DNA of 64,000 bases from NCBI RefSeq assembly GCF_014192745.1, contig NZ_JACHYJ010000009.1:97067-161066 (forward strand), in the 5' to 3' direction. The DNA comes from Luteimonas sp. RC10. Its GTDB lineage: Bacteria > Pseudomonadota > Gammaproteobacteria > Xanthomonadales > Xanthomonadaceae. Made by a program: the position numbers and the translations under genes. This document shows, piece after piece, positions 18,165-28,991 of the stretch. The notes beneath the pieces were generated by a model, which saw nothing but the letters and a program-made list of their open reading frames with translations, had not been told where the DNA came from and searched no databases. The first letter of the stretch is position 1. Every line of letters begins with the position of its first letter.

Positions 18165-20053
18165 GGGCATTTCCTTGCGCGATCGAACGCGGCCAGCGCT
18201 GCATCCAACGACGCGTCGGGCGCGGGCAGGCGTCGGCGCCAGTTGGGATGGGTGTCGACCGTACCCGGCAGGTTCGGCTGCTCGTCCAGGCCCAGCGCGT
18301 CCTCGGCCGGCAGCAGCGCCAGCGGCGATGGCGAGGCGGCGACGAAGGCGCGCCAGGCTGTCGGCCCGGTCGTCCCCAGTGCCTGCGCACAGGCCGCATC
18401 GAGCGCGGCGACATCGGCCGCGCGGGCCTGCCGCTGCACGCGCTGGTGCGCCGGCGTCAGACTCCCCAATCGCAGGCGCCAATCGAGATCGCGGCCGCAT
18501 GCCCAGCCGGCCAGGGTCGGCAGGTCGTGGGTTGTGGTGGTCGCAATCGCTTCGCGGCGCCAGCGCGACGGCGGCAGGAAGGCGCCATCGGCGTCGCGGG
18601 TGAACGGCAGTACGTCGATGCCGAGCACGCCGCGACGGGCGAGCGTGTCGCGGATGCCGGGCGGCACCACGCCCAGGTCCTCGCCGATGACGATGCAGCG
18701 ATGGCGCCAGGACGCCAGCACGACCAGATTGAGCAGGTCGTCCAGCGGACAGCGCAGGTAGGCACCGGCGGACGAGGGCGCGCCGCGCGGCACCACCCAC
18801 AGGCGCATCAGGCCGAGGATGTGGTCGATGCGGATGCCGCCGCGGCCGCGCATCGTCGCATCGAGCAACGCGCGAAACGGCGCGAAGCCGTGGCGTCGCA
18901 AAGCGTTGGGGGCGTAGCTGGTGACGCCCCAGACCTGGCCCTCGGCGTTGAAGGCGTCGGGTGGCGCGCCGAGTTCGAGCCCCTGCAGCACCGCGTCCGG
19001 CCAGGCGGCGGCCTCGGCGCCGGCCGGATCGAAGCCGACCGCGAGATCGGCGATCAGCCCCAGGCCCATGCCGCGCTGGCGAGCGGCGTTCTGCACGACG
19101 TCCCAGCTCCCGGCCGCCAGCCATTGCGCGAAGCGATGCAGCGACGGATCGTCATCGCCGAAGTCGGCGGCAGCGTGCGCGGCGAAGGCATCGAGCGCTG
19201 GACCGCCTGCGGCTTCGAACTGCGTCAATGCCGCACGGGCGGTCTCGGGCAGTCGATCGCGCGCCTCATGCAGCGCTCGCAGCCGGCGCCAGCGCAGCCC
19301 GGCCGCGGTCGGCCAGTCGACGAGATCCGCGTCCGCACCGTCGGTCGCGGGCAGCGCCAGCGCTGCACACAGCGCGCGGACGGTGTCATCGCCGAGCACC
19401 AGGGCCGGTGCGGCGTGGACCGGATCGAAAAAGCGCCGATCGCTGGGCGAATACGGGCTGTAGAGGCCGCCCGGCGGTCGCGCGGCATGCACCGGGCTGA
19501 GCGCCAGCGCATCGCCGCCAGCGGCCGCGACCCGCTGCGCCCAGTCGAGCACGCCGGCAGCGTCGCCGACGCCGCCGTCGTCCACCGCGCGCGTGCCGTA
19601 GACCTGCAGCCCGACGCCCCAGGCACGCGGTGCGGCGATACCGAGCGCGTCAGCGACGCCGAAGCAGCGCGTCGGCGCGACCGCCAACGTGTGTGTGCGC
19701 CCTTGCCAGACATACCGCCAGTCGCCGGGCCGCGCCGGTGCGCGTGCGCGGCCATCCGCCGCGATAGTGACCACGCAGTCGTCGCCGTCCTCGTGGGTCA
19801 GGGCAAGCGTGGCCCCGGCCGGCAAGCGACAGACCATGCCGGCCTCGGCGGTCGCCAGCGGCGGCATTGCGTCGGCGGCGGCGCATGCGCGGCGCGCCGC
19901 GTCGATCGCCGCCGGCGTGTGGGTCCGCAGGCCCTGCGCCGCGAGGATCGCGCGCAGCGCGCCGTCGTCGACGGTGCGCGCGCGGCCGGCGGCGTCCTCC
20001 CACGTCCGACACAGTCCGGCGGCATCGGCCAACGCATGCAAGGCGGCGCTCAT
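18161..20053 (-). CDS. malQ: 4-alpha-glucanotransferase (amylomaltase)
   Basis: GH77 disproportionating enzyme that transfers glucan segments between malto-oligosaccharides and recycles short chains. The 630-residue protein has an N-terminal domain (about 1-140) as in proteobacterial MalQ, then the GH77 barrel: GLQVYGTRAVDDGGVGD, SPYSPSDRRFFDP, nucleophile Asp in IRIDHILGLMRLWVVP, acid Glu in IGEDLGVVPPGIRD, and Asp in TTTTHDLPTLAGW. Both ends overlap neighbours by four bases (ATGA). Its place between treZ and treY suggests it lengthens or recycles maltodextrins for trehalose release. Confidence 0.95.
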   Translation of the reverse strand: MSAALHALADAAGLCRTWEDAAGRARTVDDGALRAILAAQGLRTHTPAAIDAARRACAAADAMPPLATAEAGMVCRLPAGATLALTHEDGDDCVVTIAADGRARAPARPGDWRYVWQGRTHTLAVAPTRCFGVADALGIAAPRAWGVGLQVYGTRAVDDGGVGDAAGVLDWAQRVAAAGGDALALSPVHAARPPGGLYSPYSPSDRRFFDPVHAAPALVLGDDTVRALCAALALPATDGADADLVDWPTAAGLRWRRLRALHEARDRLPETARAALTQFEAAGGPALDAFAAHAAADFGDDDPSLHRFAQWLAAGSWDVVQNAARQRGMGLGLIADLAVGFDPAGAEAAAWPDAVLQGLELGAPPDAFNAEGQVWGVTSYAPNALRRHGFAPFRALLDATMRGRGGIRIDHILGLMRLWVVPRGAPSSAGAYLRCPLDDLLNLVVLASWRHRCIVIGEDLGVVPPGIRDTLARRGVLGIDVLPFTRDADGAFLPPSRWRREAIATTTTHDLPTLAGWACGRDLDWRLRLGSLTPAHQRVQRQARAADVAALDAACAQALGTTGPTAWRAFVAASPSPLALLPAEDALGLDEQPNLPGTVDTHPNWRRRLPAPDASLDAALAAFDRARKCP

Positions 20054-21810
20054 GCCCGTCCCCAGCGCAGCGCCGTGGTGTCGGGCGGCACCTGTGACGC
20101 ATCGGGGCCGCCGTCGCTGCGATAGTGGCCGAGCGGGGTCGCAAGTCCCGGTTCGAACGCCACCGGCGTCGTGCCCAGATTGCAGACCAGCTCCATGTGC
20201 CATGTGCCATCCGACCATGCCGCGCGCACCGCAGCCGGCGCGATGACACGCGCACCCTGCGCGCGCAATGCGCCCAGCCGCGGCACCAGCTGCGTGCGGC
20301 GCACCGCCAGCAGGTCGACGAACCAGGCGGCCCATTCGGCGCCCGGCCCGGCCTCGGCCTCGCCCGGGTCCAGGCGCGCCAGTTCGAAGGTCGCGAGCGC
20401 ATTCGGGTCCGGGATCCGCGCGCGCGCCTGCGGGTCGGCGAAGGCGGCGAACGACGCGAACTCGCGGCGCCGGCCTTCGCGCACCGCGGCATCGAGCGGC
20501 GGCGGGAAATCGGTAAAGAACGGAAACGGGGCGGTTGCCCCCCAGGGCTCGCCCATGAAGAACAGCGGCACCATCGGCGTCAGTGCGGTCAGCGCCAACG
20601 CCGCGCGCAGCCGCGCGGCCGGCAGCTGCGACGCGAGCCGATCGCCGAACGCCCGGTTGCCGATCTGGTCGTGGTTCTGTGCGAACGCCACGAAATGCTG
20701 CGGCGGCACCTGCGCACTGGGCTCGCCGCGCACGAGGCCGCGTGCATCGGCCTGGCCCTGGAAGGCGAACCCCTCGCCGAGCACGCGCGTCAGGTGCGCG
20801 GCCGGCGCATCGGCGAACGCGGCGTAGTAGCCCTCGGTCTCGCCGGTCAGCAGCACATGCAAGGCATTGTGGAAGTCGTCGTTCCACTGCGCGTCGTAGC
20901 CATCGTCGCCGAGCCACGAGGCGGTGTTGTGTTCGTTCTCCAGCACCAAGTGCACGTGCCGCTGCGCCGGCGTCTCGGCGCGCAACGCAGTGCGCAGGGT
21001 CTCGAGGAACGCGGGCGGCGCGATCGCGTGCACGGCGTCGAACCGCAGCCCATCGATGCGGTACTCGTGCAGCCACATGCGCGCGTTGTCGATGAAGAAA
21101 CGCTGCACGCGGGGCTGGCGGAAATCGATCGCCGCGCCCCACGGCGTCGGCGTGTCGCTGCGGAAGAACGCCGGCGCGTAGGCCGGCAGATGATTGCCGT
21201 GCGGACCGAAGTGGTTGTAGACCACGTCGACGAACACCATCAGGCCATGTCCGTGGGCCTCGTCGATCAGCGCACGCAGGTCGTCCGGCGTGCCGTAGGC
21301 CGAGGCCGGCGCGTACGGCAGCACGCCGTCGTAGCCCCAGTTGCGCGCACCCGGGAACTCGCCCAGCGGCATCAATTCGATCGCGGTGATGCCAAGCCTC
21401 GCCAGCCGCGGCAGCTGCGCACGCACGCCGGCGTGGCCGCCGCAGGCGCCGACGTGCAGTTCGTAGAGCACGGTCTCGTTCCAGGGACGCCCGCACCAGT
21501 CGTCGTGGCGCCAGCGGTAGCCCGCCGGATCGACGACCGCGCTGGGACCGTCGATGCCGTCGGGCTGCCAGCGCGAGGCGGGATCGGGCACCAGCGCGTC
21601 ATCGAGCCGGTAGCGATAGCGCAGGCCGGGCGCGGCGGGCTGGTCGAGCACGAAGCCCCCGTCGCCGTCGGCATGCATCGGCACCGGCGCACCGTCCTCG
21701 GGGACGAGCCAGGCCTGCGTACAGGCGGGCGCCCAGATCGAGAACCGCACCGTGCCGTCGGCCTGCAGTTGCGCGCCCCAGGCGCCGGCCAGCGTGCTCA
21801 CCCGAGGCAT
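20050..21810 (-). CDS. treZ: Malto-oligosyltrehalose trehalohydrolase
   Basis: Releases trehalose from maltooligosyltrehalose made by TreY. The 586-residue protein has an N-terminal CBM48-like domain ([16 protein letters not shown]), [37 protein letters not shown] (TreZ-type), nucleophile Asp in [11 protein letters not shown], Glu in LVLENEHN, and Asp in [17 protein letters not shown]. The C-terminal beta domain has [13 protein letters not shown]. The ATG at 21810 overlaps the end of glgB by 13 bases, the only junction in the operon that is not a 1- or 4-base overlap. Confidence 0.95.
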   Translation of the reverse strand: MPRVSTLAGAWGAQLQADGTVRFSIWAPACTQAWLVPEDGAPVPMHADGDGGFVLDQPAAPGLRYRYRLDDALVPDPASRWQPDGIDGPSAVVDPAGYRWRHDDWCGRPWNETVLYELHVGACGGHAGVRAQLPRLARLGITAIELMPLGEFPGARNWGYDGVLPYAPASAYGTPDDLRALIDEAHGHGLMVFVDVVYNHFGPHGNHLPAYAPAFFRSDTPTPWGAAIDFRQPRVQRFFIDNARMWLHEYRIDGLRFDAVHAIAPPAFLETLRTALRAETPAQRHVHLVLENEHNTASWLGDDGYDAQWNDDFHNALHVLLTGETEGYYAAFADAPAAHLTRVLGEGFAFQGQADARGLVRGEPSAQVPPQHFVAFAQNHDQIGNRAFGDRLASQLPAARLRAALALTALTPMVPLFFMGEPWGATAPFPFFTDFPPPLDAAVREGRRREFASFAAFADPQARARIPDPNALATFELARLDPGEAEAGPGAEWAAWFVDLLAVRRTQLVPRLGALRAQGARVIAPAAVRAAWSDGTWHMELVCNLGTTPVAFEPGLATPLGHYRSDGGPDASQVPPDTTALRWGRA

Positions 21811-24011
21811 TCCAGCCAGATCGTCGCCAGCGGCGGCAGCGTCAGCCGCAGTGACTGTGCATGACCGTGCATGCTCTCGGGGGCGGTGACGACGTTGCCG
21901 CCGTTGCCGACATTGCTGCCGCCGTAGTGGGCGCTGTCGGTATTGAGGATCTCGCGCCAGCGCCCGGCATGCGGCACGCCGACCCGATAGCCGTGGTGAA
22001 CTTCAGGGGTCATGTTGCTGACCACCAGCACCGGACGTCCGCCGCCGGGGCGGTGGCGGAGGAATGCGAACACGCTGTTGGCGTGGTCGTCGCCGACGCT
22101 CCAGTCGAAGCCCTCGGGCCGGTCGTCGGCGACATGCAGTGCGGCGTGCGCCCGCAGCAGGGCATTGAGATCACCGACCAGGCGCTGGATCCCGGCATGC
22201 CCCGGGTCGTCGAGCAAGTGCCAGTCCAGCGCACCGTCGTGGGCCCACTCGCGGCGCTGGCCGAACTCGCCCCCCATGAACAGCAACTTGCGACCCGGAT
22301 GCGCCCACATGAAGCCGAAGTAGGCCCGCAGGTTGGCGCGCTGGCGCCAGTCGTCGCCGGGCATCTTCGACAGCAGCGCGCCCTTGCCGTGCACGACCTC
22401 GTCGTGCGAAAGCGGCAGCACGAAGCGCTCGGAGAACGCGTACACCATGCCGAAGGTCATCTCGCTGTGGTGGTGCCGACGATGCACCGGGTCGCGCTGC
22501 ATGTATTGCAGCGTGTCGTGCATCCAGCCCATGTTCCACTTGTGCGAAAAGCCCAGGCCGCCCTCGTCCACCGGCGCGGTCACCCCGTGCCAGGCGGTCG
22601 ATTCCTCGGCCATGACCCAGACGCCGGGATGGCGGGCGGCCACCTCGGTGTTGAGCCGGCGCAGGAACGCGACCGCCTGCAGGTTCTCGCGCCCGCCGTG
22701 TTCGTTGGGCACCCATTCGCCGTCGCCGCGGCTGTAGTCGCGGTAGAGCATCGAGGCGACCGCATCGATGCGCAGCCCGTCGAGATGGAAGCGTTCGATC
22801 CACTCCAGCGCGCAGCCGATCAGGTAACCGGAGACCTCGTTGCGGCCATAGTTGTAGATCAGCGTGTTCCAGTCGCGATGCAGGCCTTCGCGTGGATCCG
22901 CGTGCTCATAGAGCGCGGTGCCGTCGAAGCCCTGCAGCCCATGCGCATCGTCGGGGAAGTGCGCGCCGACCCAGTCGACGATCACGCCCAGGCCAGCACG
23001 ATGGCAGGCATCGACGAAGCGGGCGAAGCCGTCGGGCCCGCCGTGGCGCGCGGTCGGCGCATAGAGTCCGGTCGGCTGGTAACCCCAGGAGCCGCCGAAC
23101 GGGTACTCGCCGACCGGCAGCAGCTCGACATGGGTGAAGCCCAGCCCGGCGACATAGGGCACCAGTTGCGCGGCAAGCGCGTCCCAGTCCAGCGATGCGC
23201 CGTCGGACGTCCGCTGCCACGACGCCGCATGGACTTCGTAGATGCTCATCGGCAGGTCGGCCCGTGCACCGCGCTCGGCCATCCAGGCCTGGTCAGTCCA
23301 CGCAAACGGCCCGTGCTGCGGCACGATCGACGCGGTCGCCGGCGGCAGTTCGGCCTGCCGCGCGAGCGGATCGGCCTTGTGCGCCAGGCGCCGGCCGTCG
23401 CCGGTGACGATCGCGAACTTGTAGCGCTGCCCGGCCAGATCCTGCGGCAGGAACAACTCCCACACACCTGCGGTATGCCGCAGGCGCATCGGATGCCGGC
23501 GCTCGTCCCAGGCATTGAAGTCGCCGACCAGGGCGACCCGCTGCGCATTGGGGGCCCAGACCGCGAAGCCGGTGCCGGACACGCCATCGAGCGTCCTGGC
23601 ATGGGCGCCGAGCGCGCGGCGCGTCGCATCGGGATCGCCGTCGCGCAGCGCGTACAGCGTCGCCTCCTCCAACACCGGGCCGAACCGGTACGGGTCCTCG
23701 GTGATCTGCACCGCGTTGGGCCATTCGATGCGCAAGCAGTAGCCGGTACCCGGCGCCAGCCGCGCCTCGAACAGGCCGCGCGGATCGCGCGCGTGCATCG
23801 GCACCAGCACCGCGCCAGTCGCGTCGACCAGCGCCGCGCCATGTGCACCGGGCAACAGCGCGCGCACCGTCATGTCGCCATCGGCCTCGACGTGCGGGCC
23901 GAGCAGCGCGAACGCATCGGCGGCGCAGGCCTCGAGCAATGCGTCGACTTCTGGCCCCAGCTCGTCCGAGGCATGCGCCGGAGGGTGGCCGGCGCTGGCA
24001 GATTCGCTCAT
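21798..24011 (-). CDS. glgB: 1,4-alpha-glucan branching enzyme
   Basis: Introduces alpha-1,6 branches into glycogen. The 737-residue protein has an N-terminal domain (1-110), CBM48 (about 115-225; [23 protein letters not shown]) and the GH13_9 barrel: [17 protein letters not shown], nucleophile Asp in [18 protein letters not shown], acid Glu in VMAEEST, and Asp in [16 protein letters not shown]. The usual DWVPGHFP strand reads DWVGAHFP here, a small departure. The ATG at 24011 overlaps the glgA stop by four bases; the open frame upstream to 24293 is not coding. Confidence 0.96.
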   Translation of the reverse strand: MSESASAGHPPAHASDELGPEVDALLEACAADAFALLGPHVEADGDMTVRALLPGAHGAALVDATGAVLVPMHARDPRGLFEARLAPGTGYCLRIEWPNAVQITEDPYRFGPVLEEATLYALRDGDPDATRRALGAHARTLDGVSGTGFAVWAPNAQRVALVGDFNAWDERRHPMRLRHTAGVWELFLPQDLAGQRYKFAIVTGDGRRLAHKADPLARQAELPPATASIVPQHGPFAWTDQAWMAERGARADLPMSIYEVHAASWQRTSDGASLDWDALAAQLVPYVAGLGFTHVELLPVGEYPFGGSWGYQPTGLYAPTARHGGPDGFARFVDACHRAGLGVIVDWVGAHFPDDAHGLQGFDGTALYEHADPREGLHRDWNTLIYNYGRNEVSGYLIGCALEWIERFHLDGLRIDAVASMLYRDYSRGDGEWVPNEHGGRENLQAVAFLRRLNTEVAARHPGVWVMAEESTAWHGVTAPVDEGGLGFSHKWNMGWMHDTLQYMQRDPVHRRHHHSEMTFGMVYAFSERFVLPLSHDEVVHGKGALLSKMPGDDWRQRANLRAYFGFMWAHPGRKLLFMGGEFGQRREWAHDGALDWHLLDDPGHAGIQRLVGDLNALLRAHAALHVADDRPEGFDWSVGDDHANSVFAFLRHRPGGGRPVLVVSNMTPEVHHGYRVGVPHAGRWREILNTDSAHYGGSNVGNGGNVVTAPESMHGHAQSLRLTLPPLATIWLECLG

Positions 24012-25561
24012 GCGGCGCGTGCCGCGGTACGCGCGTAGAGGTCGGCGTAGCGCTGGCCGGCGTGCTCCCAGCCCGAGGGCACCAGCATCGCGGCGCGACG
24101 CATCGCCGACATCAGGCCTGGCAGTCGCCAGGTCCGGAACGCGCGTCCGACACAACGCCGCAGCGCATCGGCCGACGGCTCGGCGAACAGGAAGCCGGTC
24201 ACGCCGTCGTCGACGGTGTCGATCAACCCGCCGGTGGCATGCGCGATCGGCAGGCTGCCGAACCGCTGGGCGTACATCTGGCTCAGCCCGCAAGGCTCAA
24301 AGCGCGAGGGCATCAGCAGAAAATCGGATGCGGCATAGACGCGCCGCGCCAGGCGCTCCTCGAAGCCGATCATCGCCGCCATGTGCGCCGGATAGCGGCC
24401 ACACAGCGTGCGCACCGAGCGCTCGATCTGCCGCTCGCCCTGGCCGACGAACACGATCTGGCCGCCGGCGGCGGCGATCTGCGGCGCCACCTCGACCACC
24501 AGGTCCATGCCTTTCTGGTGCACCAGCCGCGACACCACCGCAAACAGCGGTCCGCGGCTCTGCGGCAGATGGAACTCGCGCCGCACCTGCTCGGCGTTGA
24601 CGTTCTTGCCCTGCCACTGGTTGACGCTGAAGTGCACCGGCAGATGCGCATCGGTGCGCGGATCGTAGCTGGCGTCCACGCCGTTGATGATCCCGCTCAG
24701 GCGCCCGGCCGCGGCCCGGCGTGCGAGCAACGCATCGAGCCCGCAGCCCAGCTCCGGGCCGGTGATCTGGCGCGCGTAGCTCACGCTCACGGTGTTGACC
24801 TGGTCGGCATGCACGATGCCGGCCTGCAGGAACGACAGCCGGCCATAGAAATCCAGCGCCGGCGCGGCGGCCTCGGGAATGCCCAACTGTGGCGCCATCG
24901 TCGCCGGAAACAGGCCCTGGTAAGCGAGGTTGTGGATCGTCAGCAGGCTGGGAACCGCGATCCCCTCCCAGCGCAGGTAACCGGCGGCGAGTGCACACGG
25001 CCAGTCGTTGAGATGCAGCAACCGCGGCGTCCAATCCAGGCCAGCGCGGCCGGCGGCGATCTGCGCGGCGGCATGCGACAGGGTCGCGAAGCGCACTGCG
25101 TTGTCGTCCCAGTCGGTGCCGGCATCCGAGACATAGGGCGAGCCCTCGCGCTCGAACAGCGCGGCGTTGAGCAGCACGTAGACCGGCAGCCCGTCGGCCT
25201 GGCGCACCAGGCCGATGCGGCAGGCCGGCAATGCGGCGCGGCCGGCGATCTCGCCGACGATCTCCAGCGCGCCGGCCTTCTCCAGCACCGCCGGGTAGCC
25301 CGGAATCAGCACCCGCACGTCGTAGCGCGCCCGCAATGCGCGAGGCAGTGCTGCGGCCACCTCGCCCAGGCCACCGGCCTTGACGAAGTCGCTCATCTCC
25401 GACGTCACGAACAGCGAGGGTTGTCGCACTGGCGCGGTGACCGCAATCCGGGCGGTCGGGGCGGAACGGGCGAACCGGCCGCGTGCATCGCGTTGGCGCT
25501 GCAAGCCGCGAACGGTCTTGGCGCGGACCACGGGTCCTGGGTGGTCGATGGGCTGAGGCAT
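24008..25561 (-). CDS. glgA: Glycogen synthase
   Basis: GT5 glycosyltransferase that elongates alpha-1,4-glucan from ADP-glucose. The 517-residue protein has the N-terminal donor loop [56 protein letters not shown], and C-terminal [34 protein letters not shown] and [10 protein letters not shown]. About 45 residues precede the normal GlgA start ([15 protein letters not shown]); this Arg-rich extension is unusual, and a start at the internal GTG near residue 45 cannot be excluded. First gene of the operon. No glgC or phosphorylase is in this window, so ADP-glucose must come from elsewhere. Confidence 0.95.
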   Translation of the reverse strand: MPQPIDHPGPVVRAKTVRGLQRQRDARGRFARSAPTARIAVTAPVRQPSLFVTSEMSDFVKAGGLGEVAAALPRALRARYDVRVLIPGYPAVLEKAGALEIVGEIAGRAALPACRIGLVRQADGLPVYVLLNAALFEREGSPYVSDAGTDWDDNAVRFATLSHAAAQIAAGRAGLDWTPRLLHLNDWPCALAAGYLRWEGIAVPSLLTIHNLAYQGLFPATMAPQLGIPEAAAPALDFYGRLSFLQAGIVHADQVNTVSVSYARQITGPELGCGLDALLARRAAAGRLSGIINGVDASYDPRTDAHLPVHFSVNQWQGKNVNAEQVRREFHLPQSRGPLFAVVSRLVHQKGMDLVVEVAPQIAAAGGQIVFVGQGERQIERSVRTLCGRYPAHMAAMIGFEERLARRVYAASDFLLMPSRFEPCGLSQMYAQRFGSLPIAHATGGLIDTVDDGVTGFLFAEPSADALRRCVGRAFRTWRLPGLMSAMRRAAMLVPSGWEHAGQRYADLYARTAARAA

Positions 25562-25953
25562 GACGAAGTCCGATAAGCGTGGCGACGAACGGCCGTCATA
25601 CGGCGCGCTGCCCGGGCAGGGCGGCGATCCATGGCGGGATGGCGTGTGGGGGAGTCACCGGCGACGGGACGATCGTCCCGGCCTGGCATCCACTATGGGA
25701 ATGCGCCAATAAAAGCGTCGTGAAGCGGGCATGGCCGCGATGTGACGCCAGGGACGAACTTTCGCCATCGCGAGCGCAGGCAACGCGCACGACGATGCGA
25801 TGAATGCGCTGTGGGGGCGCGATCCGTCAACGCTGCGCCAGAATCGCGCACGCGGATCGATCGCGTTTCCGCCTGTCGATCTACAGGCCGGTTGCCTCGA
25901 CACTGCGAGGCGCTGCATGACCGAGGGCGCGGGCGCAAGGCCGGTCGAGCATC
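25562..25953. other. 392-bp non-coding region upstream of glgA
   Basis: This region lies 5' of the glg-tre operon and 3' of the hypothetical gene ending at 25954. Short open frames on both strands have no recognisable content or start signals. It must hold the operon promoter, but I see no convincing -35/-10 pair. It contains one perfect 16-bp palindrome, listed separately. Confidence 0.6.
25665..25680. promoter_or_regulatory. Perfect 16-bp palindrome upstream of glgA
   Basis: CGGGACGATCGTCCCG is fully self-complementary, with no loop, 104 bases upstream of the glgA ATG. A loopless palindrome fits a dimeric regulator site better than a terminator, and no T-run follows on either strand. Its position suggests an operator for the glg-tre operon; this is inference. 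Confidence 0.35.
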
Positions 25954-26403
25954 TCAGTCGACGTGCGTGTTCGCACCGGGCGCGCGACGTGCCGGCGTCG
26001 CCGTCGATACCGGCACCACCTGCACCTCGGCCTGCGTGGACGGCACACCGCTCGCGCCGACCTGCGAACCTTCCACCAGTTGCGTGCCGTGTTCGCTCGA
26101 TTGACTGACGATGCGCACCAGCTCGCTCGACCCGTCCGGCCAGACCACACGGAATGTGGCCCCGGGCGGCAATGTCCGGAACGGGGTCGGGCTCTGCGCG
26201 CGATACAACGCGGCCACCTGCGCGGCGCCGAGGCGGCGCTGCTCGGGCGGCGCCTCGATGGTGGTCTCGGCGACCTCGGCCAGACCACCGTAATGGTCGC
26301 CGATCGCATCGACGACCACGCCTGCGACCGCGACCGAGTAGCCGAAGAAGACCGCAGCCCAGAACCAGAACCGTACCCTGCGCGAAAACGCCCGCTGCTT
26401 CAT
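25954..26403 (-). CDS. Hypothetical exported or membrane-anchored protein
   Basis: A 149-residue protein, not recognised. The N-terminus is a basic start followed by one hydrophobic segment (MKQRAFSRRVRFWFWAAVFF, then GYSVAVAGVVVDAI), likely a membrane anchor or uncleaved signal. The periplasmic part has a compact stretch FRTLPPGATFRVVWPDGSSELVRIVSQSSEHGTQLVEGSQ (residues about 75-115) that looks beta-rich, then a disordered tail. The ATG overlaps the stop of the upstream 335-residue protein by four bases, so the two are translationally coupled and probably act together. Confidence 0.7.
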   Translation of the reverse strand: MKQRAFSRRVRFWFWAAVFFGYSVAVAGVVVDAIGDHYGGLAEVAETTIEAPPEQRRLGAAQVAALYRAQSPTPFRTLPPGATFRVVWPDGSSELVRIVSQSSEHGTQLVEGSQVGASGVPSTQAEVQVVPVSTATPARRAPGANTHVD

Positions 26404-27407
26404 TTCGTCACCATCCCGACCTGCTGGTCGCGTCGTAGTTCAGCTGTCATCTCTTCGATCTGTTCGGCGTCCTGCGGCGGCGACGCCTCCCGGACGAACG
26501 CCGAGAAATCCTGGCTCTCATCCTGGGCGCAGATGCCACCCTCGGCGCAGTACCGGGTCATCAGCGCCCCGTCGCCGCTGCAATCCAGGCCCAGGCCGCA
26601 GGCCGCGTTGTGCCAGGCGGTCTCCGCGTTCTGGGAGCCGGCCACACGACCGGCCAGCGCCGGATCCCCGGCCGCCGCCTCGCCCATCGCCGGGGCCAGC
26701 GCGGTGTAGGCGTCCGGGTCGGCCGATTCGAGCACGCGGTCGACCAGCCCGCGGCGATAGTCCTCGTCGTCGGCCAGCGGCGCGCCCATCGACAGCAACG
26801 CTGCCTCGGCCGGCAGGCTGCCGGCCAGCGCCGCCTCGCGCCGTTGTTCCACCAATTGCACGAAACTCGGCGCGTCGTCGGCGACGAAGCGGCCGCAGCG
26901 GCGCTCGATCCGGGCGCGCGCCTCGCGCAGCGGGCGTGCGGCCGGCAGGGGCAGACTGGCAAGCAGCAAGGTGTCGCGCGCGTAGTCGACCGGCGCCCGG
27001 GCATAGCCGGCGCAGTACTCATGGATCCGGCTGACCAGCCAGCGCGCCTCGGCGTCGCCGCGCTCGGACAGCGGCAGCAATCGCTGGGCGAGTGCGAACA
27101 GATCCTGCGATCGCTCGAACGCCTGCCGGGGCGAGACCGGGACCGCCGAGGCCACACGCTGCGAGGTGGCATGGCGCGTCGTCCGGCCCAACCGTTGGGT
27201 CGTCTTCGTCGCAACCCCAGGCGCCCGCGACATGGCGAATGCATCGCCAACCGGCGCCGCATCACGGCTCCGGTTCGCAGCAGCCGGTGCATCGGCACGC
27301 GAGAACGCCAGCGCCAGGACCACGGCGGCGACAAGCACGAGGACGGCGGCGACTCTCAGATGCAAGGCGGGCTTCCGACAGGTCCGGGCAGGAGCGGGAT
27401 CGCCCAC
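26400..27407 (-). CDS. Hypothetical single-pass membrane protein, 335 residues
   Basis: Not recognised. With the GTG at 27407 the protein has a short N-terminus, one membrane segment (LHLRVAAVLVLVAAVVLALA, residues about 16-35) and a long helical periplasmic domain. That domain has paired cysteines (HEYCAGYA, ERRCGRF, NAACGLGLDCSG, RYCAEGGICAQ) suggesting disulphides in an oxidising compartment. The open frame extends to a TTG at 27515, but a TACAAT -10 box at 27469-27474 lies inside that extension, so the later start is preferred. Coupled by a 4-base overlap to the downstream 149-residue gene. Confidence 0.7.
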   Translation of the reverse strand: MGDPAPARTCRKPALHLRVAAVLVLVAAVVLALAFSRADAPAAANRSRDAAPVGDAFAMSRAPGVATKTTQRLGRTTRHATSQRVASAVPVSPRQAFERSQDLFALAQRLLPLSERGDAEARWLVSRIHEYCAGYARAPVDYARDTLLLASLPLPAARPLREARARIERRCGRFVADDAPSFVQLVEQRREAALAGSLPAEAALLSMGAPLADDEDYRRGLVDRVLESADPDAYTALAPAMGEAAAGDPALAGRVAGSQNAETAWHNAACGLGLDCSGDGALMTRYCAEGGICAQDESQDFSAFVREASPPQDAEQIEEMTAELRRDQQVGMVTK

Positions 27408-27670
27408 GCCGAGCCATTCGACCTGGGCGGCAATGCCGCCGGCGCGCGCAGAACCGGGCGGGGACGCGATTGTAGCCCATCGCGGCAGGCCGCCCGGGCG
27501 GGCTCCCGGAAGCAATCTGTGACTGCCATCACGTCATCGCGCGCGGGCTCACCCGCCTCGCAGGGCCGACCTCCGTGGTGGCGTCCGGCGCTCCTTTTGA
27601 GACGCGCGTTGACGTGCCGCATGCACCCGCCGGCCGCAAGGTGAGGTGCCGCCCATTCTCGGAGCCCGCC

Positions 27671-27970
27671 ATGCGCCCCACGCCGTTCGTGCGTCCGCTT
27701 GCCGCCGCCCTCGCCTCGTTGCTCCTGTTCGCTGCCGCCGGCTGCGACCGCCGCGACCAGCAGGAAGCACTGTCGACCGACCCGCAGACTGTGCCGCCGC
27801 CCGACCACGCGGCCACCCGCAATCCGGACGCGGGCGCAGGCGTCACGGCCCAGGACGTGGACGGCGACCGCACCGCCGCGCCCCCGGCCGACAGCGTCGA
27901 GCAGGGCCCCCTGTCGGAACCCGTTGGCGACCCCGCACCGCCGCCGCCCGACCCGCCGCCGGCCCCTTGA
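27671..27970 (+). CDS. Small proline-rich lipoprotein
   Basis: A 99-residue predicted lipoprotein: [20 protein letters not shown] then AAAGC, with lipobox cysteine at about residue 25, followed by [19 protein letters not shown] and a low-complexity Pro/Ala/Asp tail ending [10 protein letters not shown]. No conserved domain is evident; the mature part is probably disordered. It precedes prmA by 70 bases on the same strand. The frame continues open upstream to 27575, but the lipoprotein signal fixes the start. Confidence 0.6.
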   Translation: MRPTPFVRPLAAALASLLLFAAAGCDRRDQQEALSTDPQTVPPPDHAATRNPDAGAGVTAQDVDGDRTAAPPADSVEQGPLSEPVGDPAPPPPDPPPAP

Positions 27971-28040
27971 GCGACACCGCGGCCTTTACGCGCCGGGACA
28001 TGGGACCGAAGATGCCGGCCCCACGTCGCGGAAATTCACC

Positions 28041-28955
28041 ATGCCTCACCTCGAACTGAGCCTGCGCTGCAGCGAAGCCGAGCAGCCACGCTATGCGCGC
28101 GCGCTCGAAGACGTGGGGGCCCTGGCGGTGACGATGCTCGACGCCGACGCCGATACCTCCAACGAGCAGGCGATCCTGGAGCCGGGCGTCGGCGAGACAC
28201 CGTTGTGGAACTCCGTGGTGCTGACCGCGTTGTTCGAGGTCGACACCGACGCGCTGGCGCTGCTGGCCGCGCTCGAGTCCTTCGACGGCGGGCTCGACTG
28301 GACCCGCGCCGGCTTTGCCAAGGTCGAGGACCAGGACTGGGAGCGGGCCTGGATGGACCAGTACGTACCGCTGCGCTTCGGCGCGCGCACCTGGATCGTG
28401 CCGTGGAACAGCGAGGTGCCCGAGGAGGCGGGCGACGAGGCGGCGATCGTCCGCCTCGATCCCGGCCTGGCCTTCGGCTCGGGCACCCATCCCACGACCT
28501 CGCTGTGCCTGCAGTGGCTCGATGGATTGGCCGCCGATGGCGTGCTCGACGGCTGCACCGTGCTCGACTACGGCTGCGGCAGCGGCATCCTCGCGCTCGC
28601 CGCGCTCAAGCTGGGCGCCGCGCAGGCGATCGGCGTCGACAACGATCCGCAGGCCCTCCAGGCCTCGGGCGACAACGCCGCACGCAACGGCGTGGACGCG
28701 GCGCTGACGGTCTTCCTGCCCAGCGACGCGCCGCAGGCGAGCTATCCGGTGGTGGTCGCCAACATCCTGGCCACCGCGCTCGATGCGCTGGCCGAGACGC
28801 TGGCCGAGCGCGTCGCCCCGGGTGGGCGGATCGCGCTGTCGGGCATTCTCGACGGCCAGGAAGAAGCGCTGCTGCGACGCTACCGCCCCTGGTTCGAGCA
28901 GTTGGCGGTCGCGCGCGAAGGCGACTGGGTGCGCATCGACGGCGTGCGGCGCTGA
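28041..28955 (+). CDS. prmA: Ribosomal protein L11 methyltransferase
   Basis: AdoMet-dependent trimethylation of ribosomal protein L11. The 304-residue protein has an N-terminal substrate-recognition domain (1-100; [20 protein letters not shown]) and a class I methyltransferase domain with the characteristic [20 protein letters not shown], motif [29 protein letters not shown], and the NILA motif in [12 protein letters not shown]. The ATG at 28041 gives the full PrmA length; the open frame upstream is not coding. First gene of the conserved prmA-DUF3426-fis-purH-purD neighbourhood. Confidence 0.96.
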   Translation: MPHLELSLRCSEAEQPRYARALEDVGALAVTMLDADADTSNEQAILEPGVGETPLWNSVVLTALFEVDTDALALLAALESFDGGLDWTRAGFAKVEDQDWERAWMDQYVPLRFGARTWIVPWNSEVPEEAGDEAAIVRLDPGLAFGSGTHPTTSLCLQWLDGLAADGVLDGCTVLDYGCGSGILALAALKLGAAQAIGVDNDPQALQASGDNAARNGVDAALTVFLPSDAPQASYPVVVANILATALDALAETLAERVAPGGRIALSGILDGQEEALLRRYRPWFEQLAVAREGDWVRIDGVRR

Positions 28956-28991
28956 GCCCGCATCCGCGCAAGCCCATGCTTCAATAGCCGG

